Shown here: piece after piece, positions 41,576 to 50,430 of the stretch
Position numbering within the stretch: the first letter of the stretch is position 1
How the letters are laid out: each line of letters opens with the position of its first letter
DNA from: JAAFJU01 sp043764895
GTDB lineage: Bacteria > Cyanobacteriota > Cyanobacteriia > Leptolyngbyales > Leptolyngbyaceae
Reading direction: 5' to 3'
Assembly (NCBI GenBank): GCA_043764895.1
Contig: JAYUJY010000185.1
Location: 1-64,000, forward strand
DNA length: 64,000 bases
The notes under the pieces: generated by a model
Databases searched by the model: none
Seen by the model: only the letters and a program-made list of their open reading frames with translations
What the model was told of the DNA's origin: nothing
Made by a program: the position numbers and the translations under genes

Positions 41576-41598
41576 CGTTTAATTTTGGGAGCGATCGG

Positions 41599-42177
41599 AT
41601 GGGACTTTTTGATGACGTGAGTCAATTTCTGGAAACGCGCATTGATGAATTTCTAAAAAATAACCCACATCTAGAACTACAAGCGCTAGATGAAAAACTT
41701 TTTGAACAGGAACGCGAATCCGATCGACTCATTGTGGATCTAAAATCGCGATTGCAGGGCGTAGAATCTCAGATTCGGACCACCGCGCAGGAAATAAAAC
41801 TTTGGCACACAAGAATTGAAAAAGCAAAAGCGGCTCGTCGGCTTGATTTAGTCAAACCTGCACAGGATCATGAAGCCAAACTTCTTCGTGAAGGGAATCA
41901 GCTCTGGGGCCAAATGGAATTGCTGCGCGATCGTATTATTCAAAGCGAAGATCTCTGTCAGAAGATCAGAACGAGTCGCCAGGAACTGAAAGTCAAACTC
42001 GAACAAGCTCGATCGCAACGGGCCGCCGCCAGTCCGTCAGGCTCCACCGCCAATCCTTGGGCCAATAGCTGGAGTACTCAAACGGCTCCCCGTAATTCAG
42101 ATCCGCTAGAAAAAGAGTTTGCGACTTGGGAAGCGGAAGAAGAACTACAACGTCTCAAACGTGATTTAGGACGATAG
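41599..42177 (+). CDS. TIGR04376-family coiled-coil protein
   Basis: 192 residues. The N-terminus MGLFDDVSQFLETRIDEFLKNNPHLELQALDEKL and the later GNQLWGQMELLRDRI match the cyanobacterial TIGR04376 family. Nearly all helical with predicted coiled coils from about 25 to 145; the C-terminal 45 residues are Ser/Asn-rich and end in an acidic helix. No function known. Confidence 0.85.
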   Translation: MGLFDDVSQFLETRIDEFLKNNPHLELQALDEKLFEQERESDRLIVDLKSRLQGVESQIRTTAQEIKLWHTRIEKAKAARRLDLVKPAQDHEAKLLREGNQLWGQMELLRDRIIQSEDLCQKIRTSRQELKVKLEQARSQRAAASPSGSTANPWANSWSTQTAPRNSDPLEKEFATWEAEEELQRLKRDLGR

Positions 42178-42186
42178 TTCAAAAAA

Positions 42187-42213
42187 AGCTCTTCAATAGA
42201 AGAGCTAAATCTT
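42187..42213 (-). terminator. Rho-independent terminator, minus strand
   Basis: On the minus strand an 8-base-pair stem AGCTCTTC-TATT-GAAGAGCT is followed by a run of seven T. It ends a minus-strand transcript coming from the right, that is the kinase-PstS gene and the small genes after it. It is also close to the end of the convergent TIGR04376 gene. Confidence 0.8.
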
Positions 42214-42289
42214 GTTCTGTTAAAGGTGAGGTCAATGTGTTCTTACCTAGTCTTGAGCAGCGTAAATAAGAACTGTATTAAAACCCGTT

Positions 42290-42372
42290 AGGTTTGGGGC
42301 ATGGCCATGCCCCTACAGTCTCTAGAACCCGGATCTGTAGGGGCATGGCTCGCCGTGCCCCAAACCCAACTA
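42290..42372. repeat. Family C dispersed inverted repeat, well-preserved copy
   Basis: Outer arms TAGGTTTGGGGCATGGC and GCCGTGCCCCAAACCCAACTA are complementary; inside are CATGCCCCTAC and ACCCGGATCTGTAGGGGC. Same element as at 27005-27074. Confidence 0.75.
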
Positions 42373-42381
42373 GGTCGATGA

Positions 42382-42537
42382 CTAGCGTTGAGGCGGCACA
42401 TTTGGAGTCGGGCTAGGGCTAGGATTTGGACTTGGATTTGGGCTAGGGCTAGGATTTGGGCTGGGGCTAGGATTCGGGTTTAGATTTGGATTTGAGTCAG
42501 TGTCTAACTTCACTTCTTCAAGTCCCGGTAGTGCCAT
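42382..42537 (-). CDS. Small Pro/Asn/Ser-repeat protein
   Basis: 51 residues from an ATG at 42537 that overlaps the stop of the upstream gene (TAATG). It begins MALPGLEEVKLDTDSN and continues as a degenerate (N/S)-P repeat (NPNPSPSPNPSPSPNPS and so on) ending VPPQR. Low complexity and no family. The base-level repeat (AATCCTAGCCCTAGCCC units) suggests expansion by slippage. Transcribed after the kinase-PstS gene and before the minus-strand terminator. Confidence 0.45.
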   Translation of the reverse strand: MALPGLEEVKLDTDSNPNLNPNPSPSPNPSPSPNPSPNPSPSPTPNVPPQR

Positions 42538-42830
42538 TATGTAAAGGGTAAAGAATAATCGGATAGTCGCAGAAGCTCTACGGTAAGCTTTTTACGATTG
42601 AAGGCTATTTTTCTCTGTCCTTTAGATAAGGGCATTACCAAAATGCGATATCTGATTCCAGTATTAATGAGAAAATACATTCCCAACAGTCCACTCATCA
42701 ACGGATTGAACGGAAGATTTAGCGCAACGATCGGAAAATTTGGAAATGCTTTACCTAAGCAATTGAACATTGCGATCGAGAGAACAACTCGAAGTGCTTC
42801 GTGTGCTGGTGGAAGAACAGCCTGATGCAT
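42537..42830 (-). CDS. Putative small membrane protein downstream of the kinase-PstS gene
   Basis: 97 codons from an ATG at 42830; the true start could be the Met at residue 20 (42773), as no clear ribosome site is seen for either. A hydrophobic stretch (about residues 35-66: FPIVALNLPFNPLMSGLLGMYFLI) is followed by a basic tail. Its stop overlaps the start of the repeat protein gene. No family recognised; overlapping plus-strand frames look less convincing. Confidence 0.4.
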   Translation of the reverse strand: MHQAVLPPAHEALRVVLSIAMFNCLGKAFPNFPIVALNLPFNPLMSGLLGMYFLINTGIRYRILVMPLSKGQRKIAFNRKKLTVELLRLSDYSLPFT

Positions 42831-42887
42831 CCCGATGGCAGGGTGAGGGCCAAAGCACGATCGGATTCACAGCCCTCAGACCTAACT

Positions 42888-45167
42888 TTACCGCACCCTC
42901 AATGGGACCAGTCCAGCCTCCTCAACCAGTTTCTGCCCCTCGTCACTCAAGAGCAAATTCGCATAGGCATTCCCCGCTTGCTCATCAAGTTTGCCATCTT
43001 TCCGGACAACCACAAACAAGCGCCGAGTAATCGGGTAAACATCCTTTGAGAAATCAGCCTTATTGACCTTTTTTCCATCACAGGGCACAACAGGGGGCTG
43101 TCCCGCTTCCTTCGCGATCGCCAATGTCTTCACCGAGGCTTGGTTACACACTTCAGGCGCAGCCGCATAGCTAATGCCACCAGGCGACTGTGCCACCTTG
43201 CGCAAAGCCTCCGTTGTATCTCGGACGTAAGGCTGCACTGAGGGCGCAAATTCGGCTTTTGCCATTACCTTCTCCTCAAAGTATTCCGGTGTTCCCCCAT
43301 CTTTCGGGTCACGACTCACCGCCACGATCGGCAGATCCGCACCGCCGACCTCCTTCCAATTCGTAACAACCCCCGTGAAAATGTCCTTGAGTTGGGCCAA
43401 TGTTAGGCTCTGAATCGACGCTTGATTATTCACATAGATTGCAATGCCGTCGATCGCCACGGGGATTTGATCGAGCGTAATTCCCCGGTCCTTCGCCTTA
43501 GCAAACTCCTCATCTTTCACCGCTCGTGAGGATTGAGCCACACTCATTTGACCTTCAATCAGCATTTTAATGCCATTGCCTGAACCCGGTTTGTCAGGGC
43601 GCGTTGGCTCGGTATAGCTCAAGACAAACTGAGGATGAGCGGCTTGAATTTTGTCTACAATGGCTTTCGATCGCAACGTCGCAAAGCTTGTCGATCCACC
43701 ATATCGAACGGTCAACCCAGGAATATTAGGAACGTCCTTAAAGGTTTTGGTCCCTGATGTTCCAGAACCCGATGATTCAGACATTCCAACTTTCTTCACA
43801 TCCACACATTTACCCTCGACTTTCTCCTGATCCTTCTCGCAGGATTTTGACAAGAAGAAGGAGTTCGCCAACACCCCTAGCCCGACACACAAGAGTCCAG
43901 CCGCAATCGCAACAGCCGCGATCGGAATCCCGCCGAGCTTCCGACTTGCAACGGGTTGCGCAACAGGTTGTGAATAGATCGGTTGTTGCTGTGGGTATTG
44001 GGATTGGGGTTGCTGCGGGTATTGGGATTGGGGTTCTTGTTGTGGATACTGGGATGGTTGTGAGTATTGCTGTGGGTATTGCGGCTGTGGATATTGCGGT
44101 TGTTGTGGATATTGCGGCTGTTGCGGCTGTTGTGGATATTGCGGTTGTTGTGGATATTGCGGTTGTTGTGGATAGTTCGCAGACGGATCAACAACCGTTT
44201 GCATTGCGCCACTCATCGGAGGATGCGAAACCTGAGTCGGCATTGCATTACTGGGCATTGCATTACTGGGCATCGCGTTGCTGGGCATAGACATCACCGT
44301 TCCGGGAATTCCCGATGGCGTATCCGAAGCCATGAGTGCGTCCAGCATTTGTTTCGCCGTCTGAAACCGTCCCTGAACCCCTAGCGCGATCGCTTTATCA
44401 ATCACATGGGCCAGTCCCGTACTCACCATCGGCGCAAACTGACGCCACTGGATTTCACCCGTCATCGGATCGGTCGGCAACTCCTGTGGAATCTTCCCCG
44501 TCAACGTATAAATCGCCGTTAGCCCCAAGCTATACAGATCACTCGCAAACACCGCCCGCCCGATCGACTGTTCGCTCGGCATGAATCCTGGCGTCCCGAT
44601 CACAATCGACTGCGTACTCTTCCCCTGCGCATTCACCTGCGTCCCCATCGTCTCCCGCACCGCCCCAAAATCAATCAGCACCGCCATGTGATCTCGTTGA
44701 CGCAACACTCGTTGACGCAGCATGATATTGTCCGGCTTCACATCGCGATGAACAATACGCTTGTCATGCACGCAGGCCAGCACCGGAAGAATTCCTAATA
44801 GCCACTCCCGGACCGCCGCATCGCTCATTAATCCCTGAGACATCACCCGCTGACTGAGCGTCTCACCCTCAATATATTCCTGCACCAAATAAAACTTAGA
44901 CGCTTCCGTGAAATACGCATAGAGACTGGGAATCTGAGAGTTAATGTTTCCCAACTCCTCCAAAATCACCGCTTCACGCTCAAACCGTTGCTTAATCAGC
45001 GCGTAGGTCTCGCCGTTGTTCTCGATCGGCGTTAGTTCTTTGAGTACAAAACGTTTGCCCGACGGAAGCTGCGTATCCTCCACCAAAAAAGTCGCCCCAA
45101 ATCCACCTCGGCCCAATTCACGAACGATGCGATACCGATTATTAATCAACGCTGAAGATGCATCCAC
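42888..45167 (-). CDS. Ser/Thr protein kinase fused to PstS-like phosphate-binding domain
   Basis: 759 residues. Kinase domain about 12-285: glycine loop LGRGGFGATF, Lys in VLKEL, catalytic HRDVKPDN (His140-Asp142), metal DFG (166-168), GTPGFMPSEQ. A linker of degenerate QYPQQP repeats (about 325-405) leads to a membrane span (about 415-437) and a C-terminal domain (480-759) like PstS/PBP-type phosphate-binding proteins: GGSTSFATL, SSRAVKDEEF, VAIDGIAIYVNN, FTGVVTNWKEVGG, and the terminal LLLSDEGQKLVEEAGLVPL. With the kinase inside and PBP outside it looks like a receptor kinase sensing phosphate or another anion; the ligand is not proven. Confidence 0.93.
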   Translation of the reverse strand: MDASSALINNRYRIVRELGRGGFGATFLVEDTQLPSGKRFVLKELTPIENNGETYALIKQRFEREAVILEELGNINSQIPSLYAYFTEASKFYLVQEYIEGETLSQRVMSQGLMSDAAVREWLLGILPVLACVHDKRIVHRDVKPDNIMLRQRVLRQRDHMAVLIDFGAVRETMGTQVNAQGKSTQSIVIGTPGFMPSEQSIGRAVFASDLYSLGLTAIYTLTGKIPQELPTDPMTGEIQWRQFAPMVSTGLAHVIDKAIALGVQGRFQTAKQMLDALMASDTPSGIPGTVMSMPSNAMPSNAMPSNAMPTQVSHPPMSGAMQTVVDPSANYPQQPQYPQQPQYPQQPQQPQYPQQPQYPQPQYPQQYSQPSQYPQQEPQSQYPQQPQSQYPQQQPIYSQPVAQPVASRKLGGIPIAAVAIAAGLLCVGLGVLANSFFLSKSCEKDQEKVEGKCVDVKKVGMSESSGSGTSGTKTFKDVPNIPGLTVRYGGSTSFATLRSKAIVDKIQAAHPQFVLSYTEPTRPDKPGSGNGIKMLIEGQMSVAQSSRAVKDEEFAKAKDRGITLDQIPVAIDGIAIYVNNQASIQSLTLAQLKDIFTGVVTNWKEVGGADLPIVAVSRDPKDGGTPEYFEEKVMAKAEFAPSVQPYVRDTTEALRKVAQSPGGISYAAAPEVCNQASVKTLAIAKEAGQPPVVPCDGKKVNKADFSKDVYPITRRLFVVVRKDGKLDEQAGNAYANLLLSDEGQKLVEEAGLVPLRVR
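43977..44187 (-). repeat. Low-complexity QYPQQP-encoding repeat
   Basis: Irregular tandem TATTGCGGTTGTTGTGGA-type units on the plus strand encode the Gln/Pro/Tyr-rich linker of the kinase. They lack the uniform repeat and spacer pattern of a CRISPR array. Length probably varies among strains. Confidence 0.75.
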
Positions 45168-45383
45168 CGTTCTATTCCTCTACAAAATTTAAGATGATTT
45201 GGGCTATTTGAACAGGGTTCGCTGCAAATTTTGAATAATCAGCAGGCATTTTTAGCGTATTTTTAAACTATGAGGATTAATTTACTGTATTTACACGTAA
45301 AAATCTATACGCCTTGATCACACTTGCGCGATCGTGAATGTAAATTATGCAAAATAATGTCAAGGACAGAAATGTAGATTAGA

Positions 45384-47843
45384 TCACAGGTTCATCGCTG
45401 GACCGATCAAGTCTAGGACGGCCTGTACTAAGGTGTCATCTTGAAAACTACTTTTAGTGAGGTAGTAGTTTGCGCCGACGTCTAGACCTTGCAGACGATC
45501 TTCTTCTCGATCTTTGTATGAAATGATAATAATAGGAATAGCATTTAACAGTTGGCTCCGTTTCATTTCACTGACGAGTTCAAGACCGTTCATGCGGGGC
45601 ATATCCACATCCGTAATCACCAAGTCATAGGTATCGAGCTGAAGCGTATTCCAGCCATCCGCACCATTGACTGCTGTATCAACCTGATAACCTTGATTTT
45701 CAAGCAATTTGCGTTCGGTGGCTCGGACCGTGATGGAATCATCAATGGCGAGAATTTTTTTGCACACGCCTTCGATCGATCGAATCTGGCCTGAGATCAA
45801 GGCTTTTTCCGGCAGAGGGGCTTGCCAATGTTCGGGTGAATGAAGCTTTTGCATCGACTGCAACACGTCTTCGCTATCGAGAATAAATACAATACTGCCA
45901 TCGGACCGAACCGCCGTTGCGCTGAGGTTTGGGATTTTGCCGAGGCGGGGGTCAATGGGTTTGACCACGAGTTTTTCTTCGCCGAGGAGTCGATTGACCA
46001 CGAGTCCATAGTGCGCATTGCGATCGCCTAGCACGAGGACCGTCAGTTGGGCCGAAGGGGGCGATTCCGGTAGGGCCAATACGTGATGGGCCTGAACGAG
46101 TCCGATCGCCTGATCGTCCAGGATGAAATAGGGTCGGTTTTCTGCAAATCGGACGTCGTTTGCGGAGAGAGTGAGCACGCGATCGAGCCGAGTCATCGGA
46201 ACCGCGTAGGGATGACCTGCAATGTCCACCACCAGCGTCCGCAAGACCGAAAGCGTTAAGGGCAAATGCAGCGAGACTGTCGTCCCAACGCCCTTCTGGG
46301 TGGTGATTTTAAGCGATCCGCCGACGCTGTGAACGAGATTGTGAACGACATCTAGGCCCACGCCTCGACCGGAGAGATCCGTGACCGTCGGGGCTGTGGA
46401 GAAGCCTGGTAAATAGAGAAACTCCAGCAGTTCTGGCTCGCTAAGGCGGGCGACGAGTTCGGGCGTGGCCAGGTTACGGGCAAAAATGTGCTGACGGAGT
46501 TGTGGAATATCAATGCCAGCGCCATCATCTTGCAGACTAATAATTAAGGTTCCAGCCCGGTGCCGTGCATAGAGCGATAGAGTGCCGTGGACGGGTTTGC
46601 CTGCGCGGGTCCGATCGGCTTGGGATTCGATGCCATGGTCAACGGCGTTGTTGAGAAGATGCGTAAGCGGGGCTTCAAGTCGTTCTAAGATGTCGCGATC
46701 GATCGGCGTGTTGCTGCCGAGAATTTCCAGCTTAATCGGTTTATCGACCTGACGAGCTAGATCGCGCACCATCCGAGGAAAAGAGCTGCTGATGTCATTA
46801 AAGGGCCGCATCTGACTATGAATCACCTCTTGATACAAGCGATCGGCCAGTTGGGTCGATCGGCGAGAGAAGTCATCGAGATCGGTCGTACAGTCACTCA
46901 TAGCGCGGCGGCTGTGGTTAGCTGTGGTTCGGGCAGCGGTGAGAAGTGATTGGAGTTTTGGGTCTAGGTTTTGGGGGATTTGGGCTTGGAGTTGGTCGAG
47001 CAAGTCGATTAGGGTAGATTGCTGAGATTTGACCTGAAGCAGCGATCGGGCGAAGGGATCTAGCCAGGTGGATTCGGTCATGGATTCTCCTGCGAGAGCC
47101 ATGAGACGGCTTAAGTTTTCACGGCTGAGACGAATGGTGCGGGTGTCGGGGGCGGGTTGAGTCGCTGAGGTTTTTTGGACTTTGTGTTCGGGGAAAGTAT
47201 TTTTGGCAGAAGGCGGATTAGTCGCCGAAGCGTGTGTTCCAGAGGTCTCTATTTCTACAGAAGAGATTGCTGATGAGATTGCTGACGGGATTGCTGACGG
47301 GATTGCTTGCAGGATATCGTCAATAGGATTGGACTCCTCGATCGACATCGCAGCAGAGGCTCGATCTTGAGAGGCTCGATCGGTATAACCGGATGAAACT
47401 AATAATAGATCCGCGATCGCATTTACACACTGTTCGATCAATGGCGTTTCTTGGATCAGATCATCCGTGGGAAAATGTTCTAACCGATTAGCAATCGCAC
47501 TCAAAGCATCCACACTTTGAAACAAAATATCGCAATGTCTCGACTGCGGCATCACTTTGCCAAATTGGACCGCAACAAAGTAGTTCTCTAACTCGTGGGC
47601 AAGAATCACGACGAGATCAATATGAACCATGCGTGCTGCACCCTTGAGCGAATGGGCCGATCGCATGAGTGCGGCCAACGTATCTGCTTCTGGACCCTCT
47701 GCTTCGAGACGCAGCAAGGCCGGATTAAGAAGCGCCAATTGCATCCGAACTTCACTACAGAACAGGCCCACGAGGACTACATCAATCTTCTTTTTGCGAA
47801 GGGAATTAGGGTTTATGATGGCGTTTGTGCTGGAGTTTGTCAT
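45384..47843 (-). CDS. CheA-type hybrid histidine kinase with receiver domain
   Basis: 819 residues. Hpt domain with the phospho-accepting His64 in RSAHSLKGAARM; dimerisation and HATPase_c domain with LTHLLNNAVDHGIESQ and DLSGRGVGLDVV; CheW-like domain (HPYAVPMTRLDRVL); C-terminal receiver (ITDVDMPRMNGLEL with the phospho-Asp, then KDREEDRLQGLDVGANYYLTKS). Homologous to WspE/CheA-REC kinases that feed chemosensory-type outputs. The start overlaps the cheW stop by 4 bases (ATGA). Expected phosphotransfer goes to its own receiver; no separate CheY is adjacent. Confidence 0.95.
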   Translation of the reverse strand: MTNSSTNAIINPNSLRKKKIDVVLVGLFCSEVRMQLALLNPALLRLEAEGPEADTLAALMRSAHSLKGAARMVHIDLVVILAHELENYFVAVQFGKVMPQSRHCDILFQSVDALSAIANRLEHFPTDDLIQETPLIEQCVNAIADLLLVSSGYTDRASQDRASAAMSIEESNPIDDILQAIPSAIPSAISSAISSVEIETSGTHASATNPPSAKNTFPEHKVQKTSATQPAPDTRTIRLSRENLSRLMALAGESMTESTWLDPFARSLLQVKSQQSTLIDLLDQLQAQIPQNLDPKLQSLLTAARTTANHSRRAMSDCTTDLDDFSRRSTQLADRLYQEVIHSQMRPFNDISSSFPRMVRDLARQVDKPIKLEILGSNTPIDRDILERLEAPLTHLLNNAVDHGIESQADRTRAGKPVHGTLSLYARHRAGTLIISLQDDGAGIDIPQLRQHIFARNLATPELVARLSEPELLEFLYLPGFSTAPTVTDLSGRGVGLDVVHNLVHSVGGSLKITTQKGVGTTVSLHLPLTLSVLRTLVVDIAGHPYAVPMTRLDRVLTLSANDVRFAENRPYFILDDQAIGLVQAHHVLALPESPPSAQLTVLVLGDRNAHYGLVVNRLLGEEKLVVKPIDPRLGKIPNLSATAVRSDGSIVFILDSEDVLQSMQKLHSPEHWQAPLPEKALISGQIRSIEGVCKKILAIDDSITVRATERKLLENQGYQVDTAVNGADGWNTLQLDTYDLVITDVDMPRMNGLELVSEMKRSQLLNAIPIIIISYKDREEDRLQGLDVGANYYLTKSSFQDDTLVQAVLDLIGPAMNL

Positions 47844-48541
47844 GGCGTGGCCTTTCTCGTCAGAGCATCAAAGAGCAGCGTTTCATCCAGACAGCTAATC
47901 GTGCGATCGATCGGACGGTGATTCGATCGATCGTACCAAGGTAAAAGACTGTGGGTATAGGTTTGAGACGCTTTTAGGACCGTGGCTGGTGGCGTGAGGA
48001 GGGTAGAGGGTGAGATCGTCTCAATGCCTTGAAATTCATCCACCGGGAAGGTCCATCGATTGCCCTCCCATTCAATAATCGCCAGACGTCGCTGCGCTTT
48101 ACTAGGGGAGCATTTGGGCACCTTCAAAAATCGGGCGAGTGAGACACAGAGCAGCAACTCACCCCGCACATTCACTAGCCCCTGCAACAGCTCATTCGAT
48201 CGATGGGGAATGGGCCGCACCTGTTGCCAAGGCACAATGCTATGAAAAATAGTGGCAGGCAGGGCAAACCACTCCTGCTCTAATCGAAAAATGGCGACCG
48301 CATTTCGCCCCATTTCGTCATCCGGATCGCGTCTAGTCTCTAGATCACTTAAGGGCGAGGTTGCCCAAGCTGAATTCAATGTCCCGGTTGCAGCTTCGTC
48401 CTGTTCAGGCAGCGGACGATCGAACACTTGACGCGCCGTTTGGGTATAAACGGAACAGTTTCGACAATGGATGAGCGTCGTGAGTTCAACGCAGGATCGA
48501 TCGCCGCTAATACCAATTTCACGCCAACAAAAGGATTGCAT
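47840..48541 (-). CDS. CheW-domain scaffold with N-terminal Cys-rich motif
   Basis: 233 residues. The N-terminus CWREIGISGDRSC-x8-CRNC holds Cys5, Cys17, Cys26 and Cys29, a motif I recall from a subset of proteobacterial and cyanobacterial CheW proteins and of unproven function (possibly metal binding). The CheW domain proper runs from about 75 (VAIFRLEQEWFALPATIFHSIV) to the end (LLQGLVNVRGELLLCVSLARFL). It links the receptor to the CheA kinase. It lies between the MCP gene (8 bases upstream) and cheA (overlap downstream). Confidence 0.9.
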   Translation of the reverse strand: MQSFCWREIGISGDRSCVELTTLIHCRNCSVYTQTARQVFDRPLPEQDEAATGTLNSAWATSPLSDLETRRDPDDEMGRNAVAIFRLEQEWFALPATIFHSIVPWQQVRPIPHRSNELLQGLVNVRGELLLCVSLARFLKVPKCSPSKAQRRLAIIEWEGNRWTFPVDEFQGIETISPSTLLTPPATVLKASQTYTHSLLPWYDRSNHRPIDRTISCLDETLLFDALTRKATP

Positions 48542-48549
48542 GATACTCC

Positions 48550-50235
48550 CTAAACCGTATAGGTTCGCAAGGTTGACGTCAGGCCAGGGGACATCATAGG
48601 TGTTGAAGGATGCGCGGGCGATCGGACCTTAAAGCGAGAGATTTCACGCTGCAAATCCTGCTCAGCTTGGGTGAGATCGTTGATGGCTCCTTTGATGCTG
48701 CTGAGGGCGTCTGCGGTTTGCTTTGAGGTTTGGTTCAGTTGGACCATGGAGTGACTGATTTGTTTGGCGGCTTCGGATTGCAACTCCATGCCTTGATTCA
48801 CGGCATCGAAGCGCGGCGTTAAGTCTTGGACTTGCTCAATGACGGTTCCAAGCTGCGTGATAATCGAACCCACACTCCCCACGCCCTGGCTGACTTCTTG
48901 GGAAAATTTATCCATTTCCATAACGCCCATAGAGACCGCAGACTGCATTTCCTTTACCATTTGCTCAATGTCGATGGTAGCGATCGCGGTTTGATCCGCA
49001 AGGCGACGGATTTCTTTAGCAACCACTGAGAAACCTAACCCGTATTCCCCTGCTTTTTCAGCTTCAATAGCGGCATTGAGTGATAGAAGATTGGTTTGAT
49101 CAGCCACTTTAGTAATCGTCGCCACGATCGCGTTAATGTTGTTTGCTTTTTCGCTGATGGTTCCCAGTTTCGTTGAAATGGATTGGGTGGAGTCCGCTAG
49201 ACGCCGCATGGTGCCTTCCATGTGGATGAGATCCGTTTGGTTGGTGCTGGCCGTGTGGGCGGTGGCCTGAGAGAGGACGACGACGCCTTCCATCGTGCGT
49301 ACGAGTTGTTCGGAGGTGGTGGCGATTTTTTGGGCGGCGCTGGTAACTTGGGTGGTGGAGGTGATTTGCTCCGTGACGGTGCCGTCAAGCTGGCTCCCCG
49401 ATCGGCTAATTTGCAAACAGGATGTGCTGACTTGGATGCTGGCATTTTGCACCTGAGACAGCAATCCGTTCAGCGTCTGCGTCATTTTTTGGAACGATAT
49501 CATCAACTGTCCGATTTCATCGTGTTCAATGCGATCGCAAAGGATGCCTTCACTAAAGTCGCCGCTGGAAATGGTTTTGGCAACGTCCATGACTTGGTTA
49601 ATCCGATCGTTCAGCGATCGAGATAGCATGTAAGCCGCCATCACTGCGACGCCCAATGAAAGAATAGAACTAACAATGCTAATCCAGCTCAACAGTTGAA
49701 TCGTATTTTGGGCCGAACCCATACTGAGCGCTAGGCTGCCTCGTCCCGCTTCCACAAATTCATTATTCAACCGATCGAACTCGCTTGTAATCCGAATGAC
49801 TTCGTTGAAATAGGTTTGGAGTTGGGCGATGTTGCTTTTTAGGTTAGGATTTTCAATTGAAGAAGAGCCGTAGTCGTAAAGTTCTTGGGCAAGGCTCATC
49901 ATCGATCGCAGGCGTTCTCGTTGCGAATCGGTTTGGGGAATATTTTCAAAGCTGTTGTAGCTCCGACGAAGGTTCGTCATATCTGCTTTGAATAGAACTG
50001 CGGCCTCGCGGCTGGGAATCAAGATATTACGCTTTATCCGACGCTCCATGTTGACCATATTGACATTCATGGACTTGACTTCGAGCAGCGTGGATTGGGT
50101 GGTTTCGACTTGCTTGAAGGTCGCTGAAATTTTGGTGGCTGTAAAGTACACCATTCCACTAAAGACAAAGATGAGTCCGGTGGGAATGGAGTACCCGAGT
50201 AAGGCTCGATCGCGTAGTTTCAAGTTGCCAAACAT
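48550..50235 (-). CDS. Methyl-accepting chemotaxis protein
   Basis: 561 residues. N-terminal membrane span (about 15-32), a four-helix-type periplasmic domain, second span (about 185-205), HAMP domain, then a long cytoplasmic coiled coil with the MCP hairpin tip around ANNINAIVATITKVADQTNLLSLNAAIEAEKAGEYGLGFSVVAKEIRRLADQT. No dedicated sensory fold was recognised outside. First gene of an MCP-cheW-cheA operon; a 195-base region separates it from the divergent cheW-like gene. Confidence 0.95.
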   Translation of the reverse strand: MFGNLKLRDRALLGYSIPTGLIFVFSGMVYFTATKISATFKQVETTQSTLLEVKSMNVNMVNMERRIKRNILIPSREAAVLFKADMTNLRRSYNSFENIPQTDSQRERLRSMMSLAQELYDYGSSSIENPNLKSNIAQLQTYFNEVIRITSEFDRLNNEFVEAGRGSLALSMGSAQNTIQLLSWISIVSSILSLGVAVMAAYMLSRSLNDRINQVMDVAKTISSGDFSEGILCDRIEHDEIGQLMISFQKMTQTLNGLLSQVQNASIQVSTSCLQISRSGSQLDGTVTEQITSTTQVTSAAQKIATTSEQLVRTMEGVVVLSQATAHTASTNQTDLIHMEGTMRRLADSTQSISTKLGTISEKANNINAIVATITKVADQTNLLSLNAAIEAEKAGEYGLGFSVVAKEIRRLADQTAIATIDIEQMVKEMQSAVSMGVMEMDKFSQEVSQGVGSVGSIITQLGTVIEQVQDLTPRFDAVNQGMELQSEAAKQISHSMVQLNQTSKQTADALSSIKGAINDLTQAEQDLQREISRFKVRSPAHPSTPMMSPGLTSTLRTYTV

Positions 50236-50430
50236 GACCGTGTTCCTAAAATCCGATGTATGAAGTCAATCCGCCGTCTGGCTTAGACTGCCCTTAAATT
50301 GGCTCAATACAACAACGGTTCTCCAGCACCCAAGTTAAGGATCATTAATGTTAAAAAAGTTAGCGGTTAGGATAAGTCGATTGGTGGGTAGCCTGAAAGA
50401 AAGTGAGTTTTAAGAAGGCAGGCGCTAGAG

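Noticed and set aside
42598..42825. 75-codon plus-strand ORF
   Set aside because: Opposite to the small minus-strand gene that is linked by TAATG overlap to the next ORF; no domain or ribosome site.
43977..44187. Possible CRISPR-like repeat array
   Set aside because: Units are irregular, without spacers, and are in frame in the kinase gene, encoding a QYPQQP linker.
43757..44290. 177-codon plus-strand ORF over the kinase linker
   Set aside because: It is the antisense of the kinase-PstS gene; its valine/glycine-rich text is the complement of the linker repeat.
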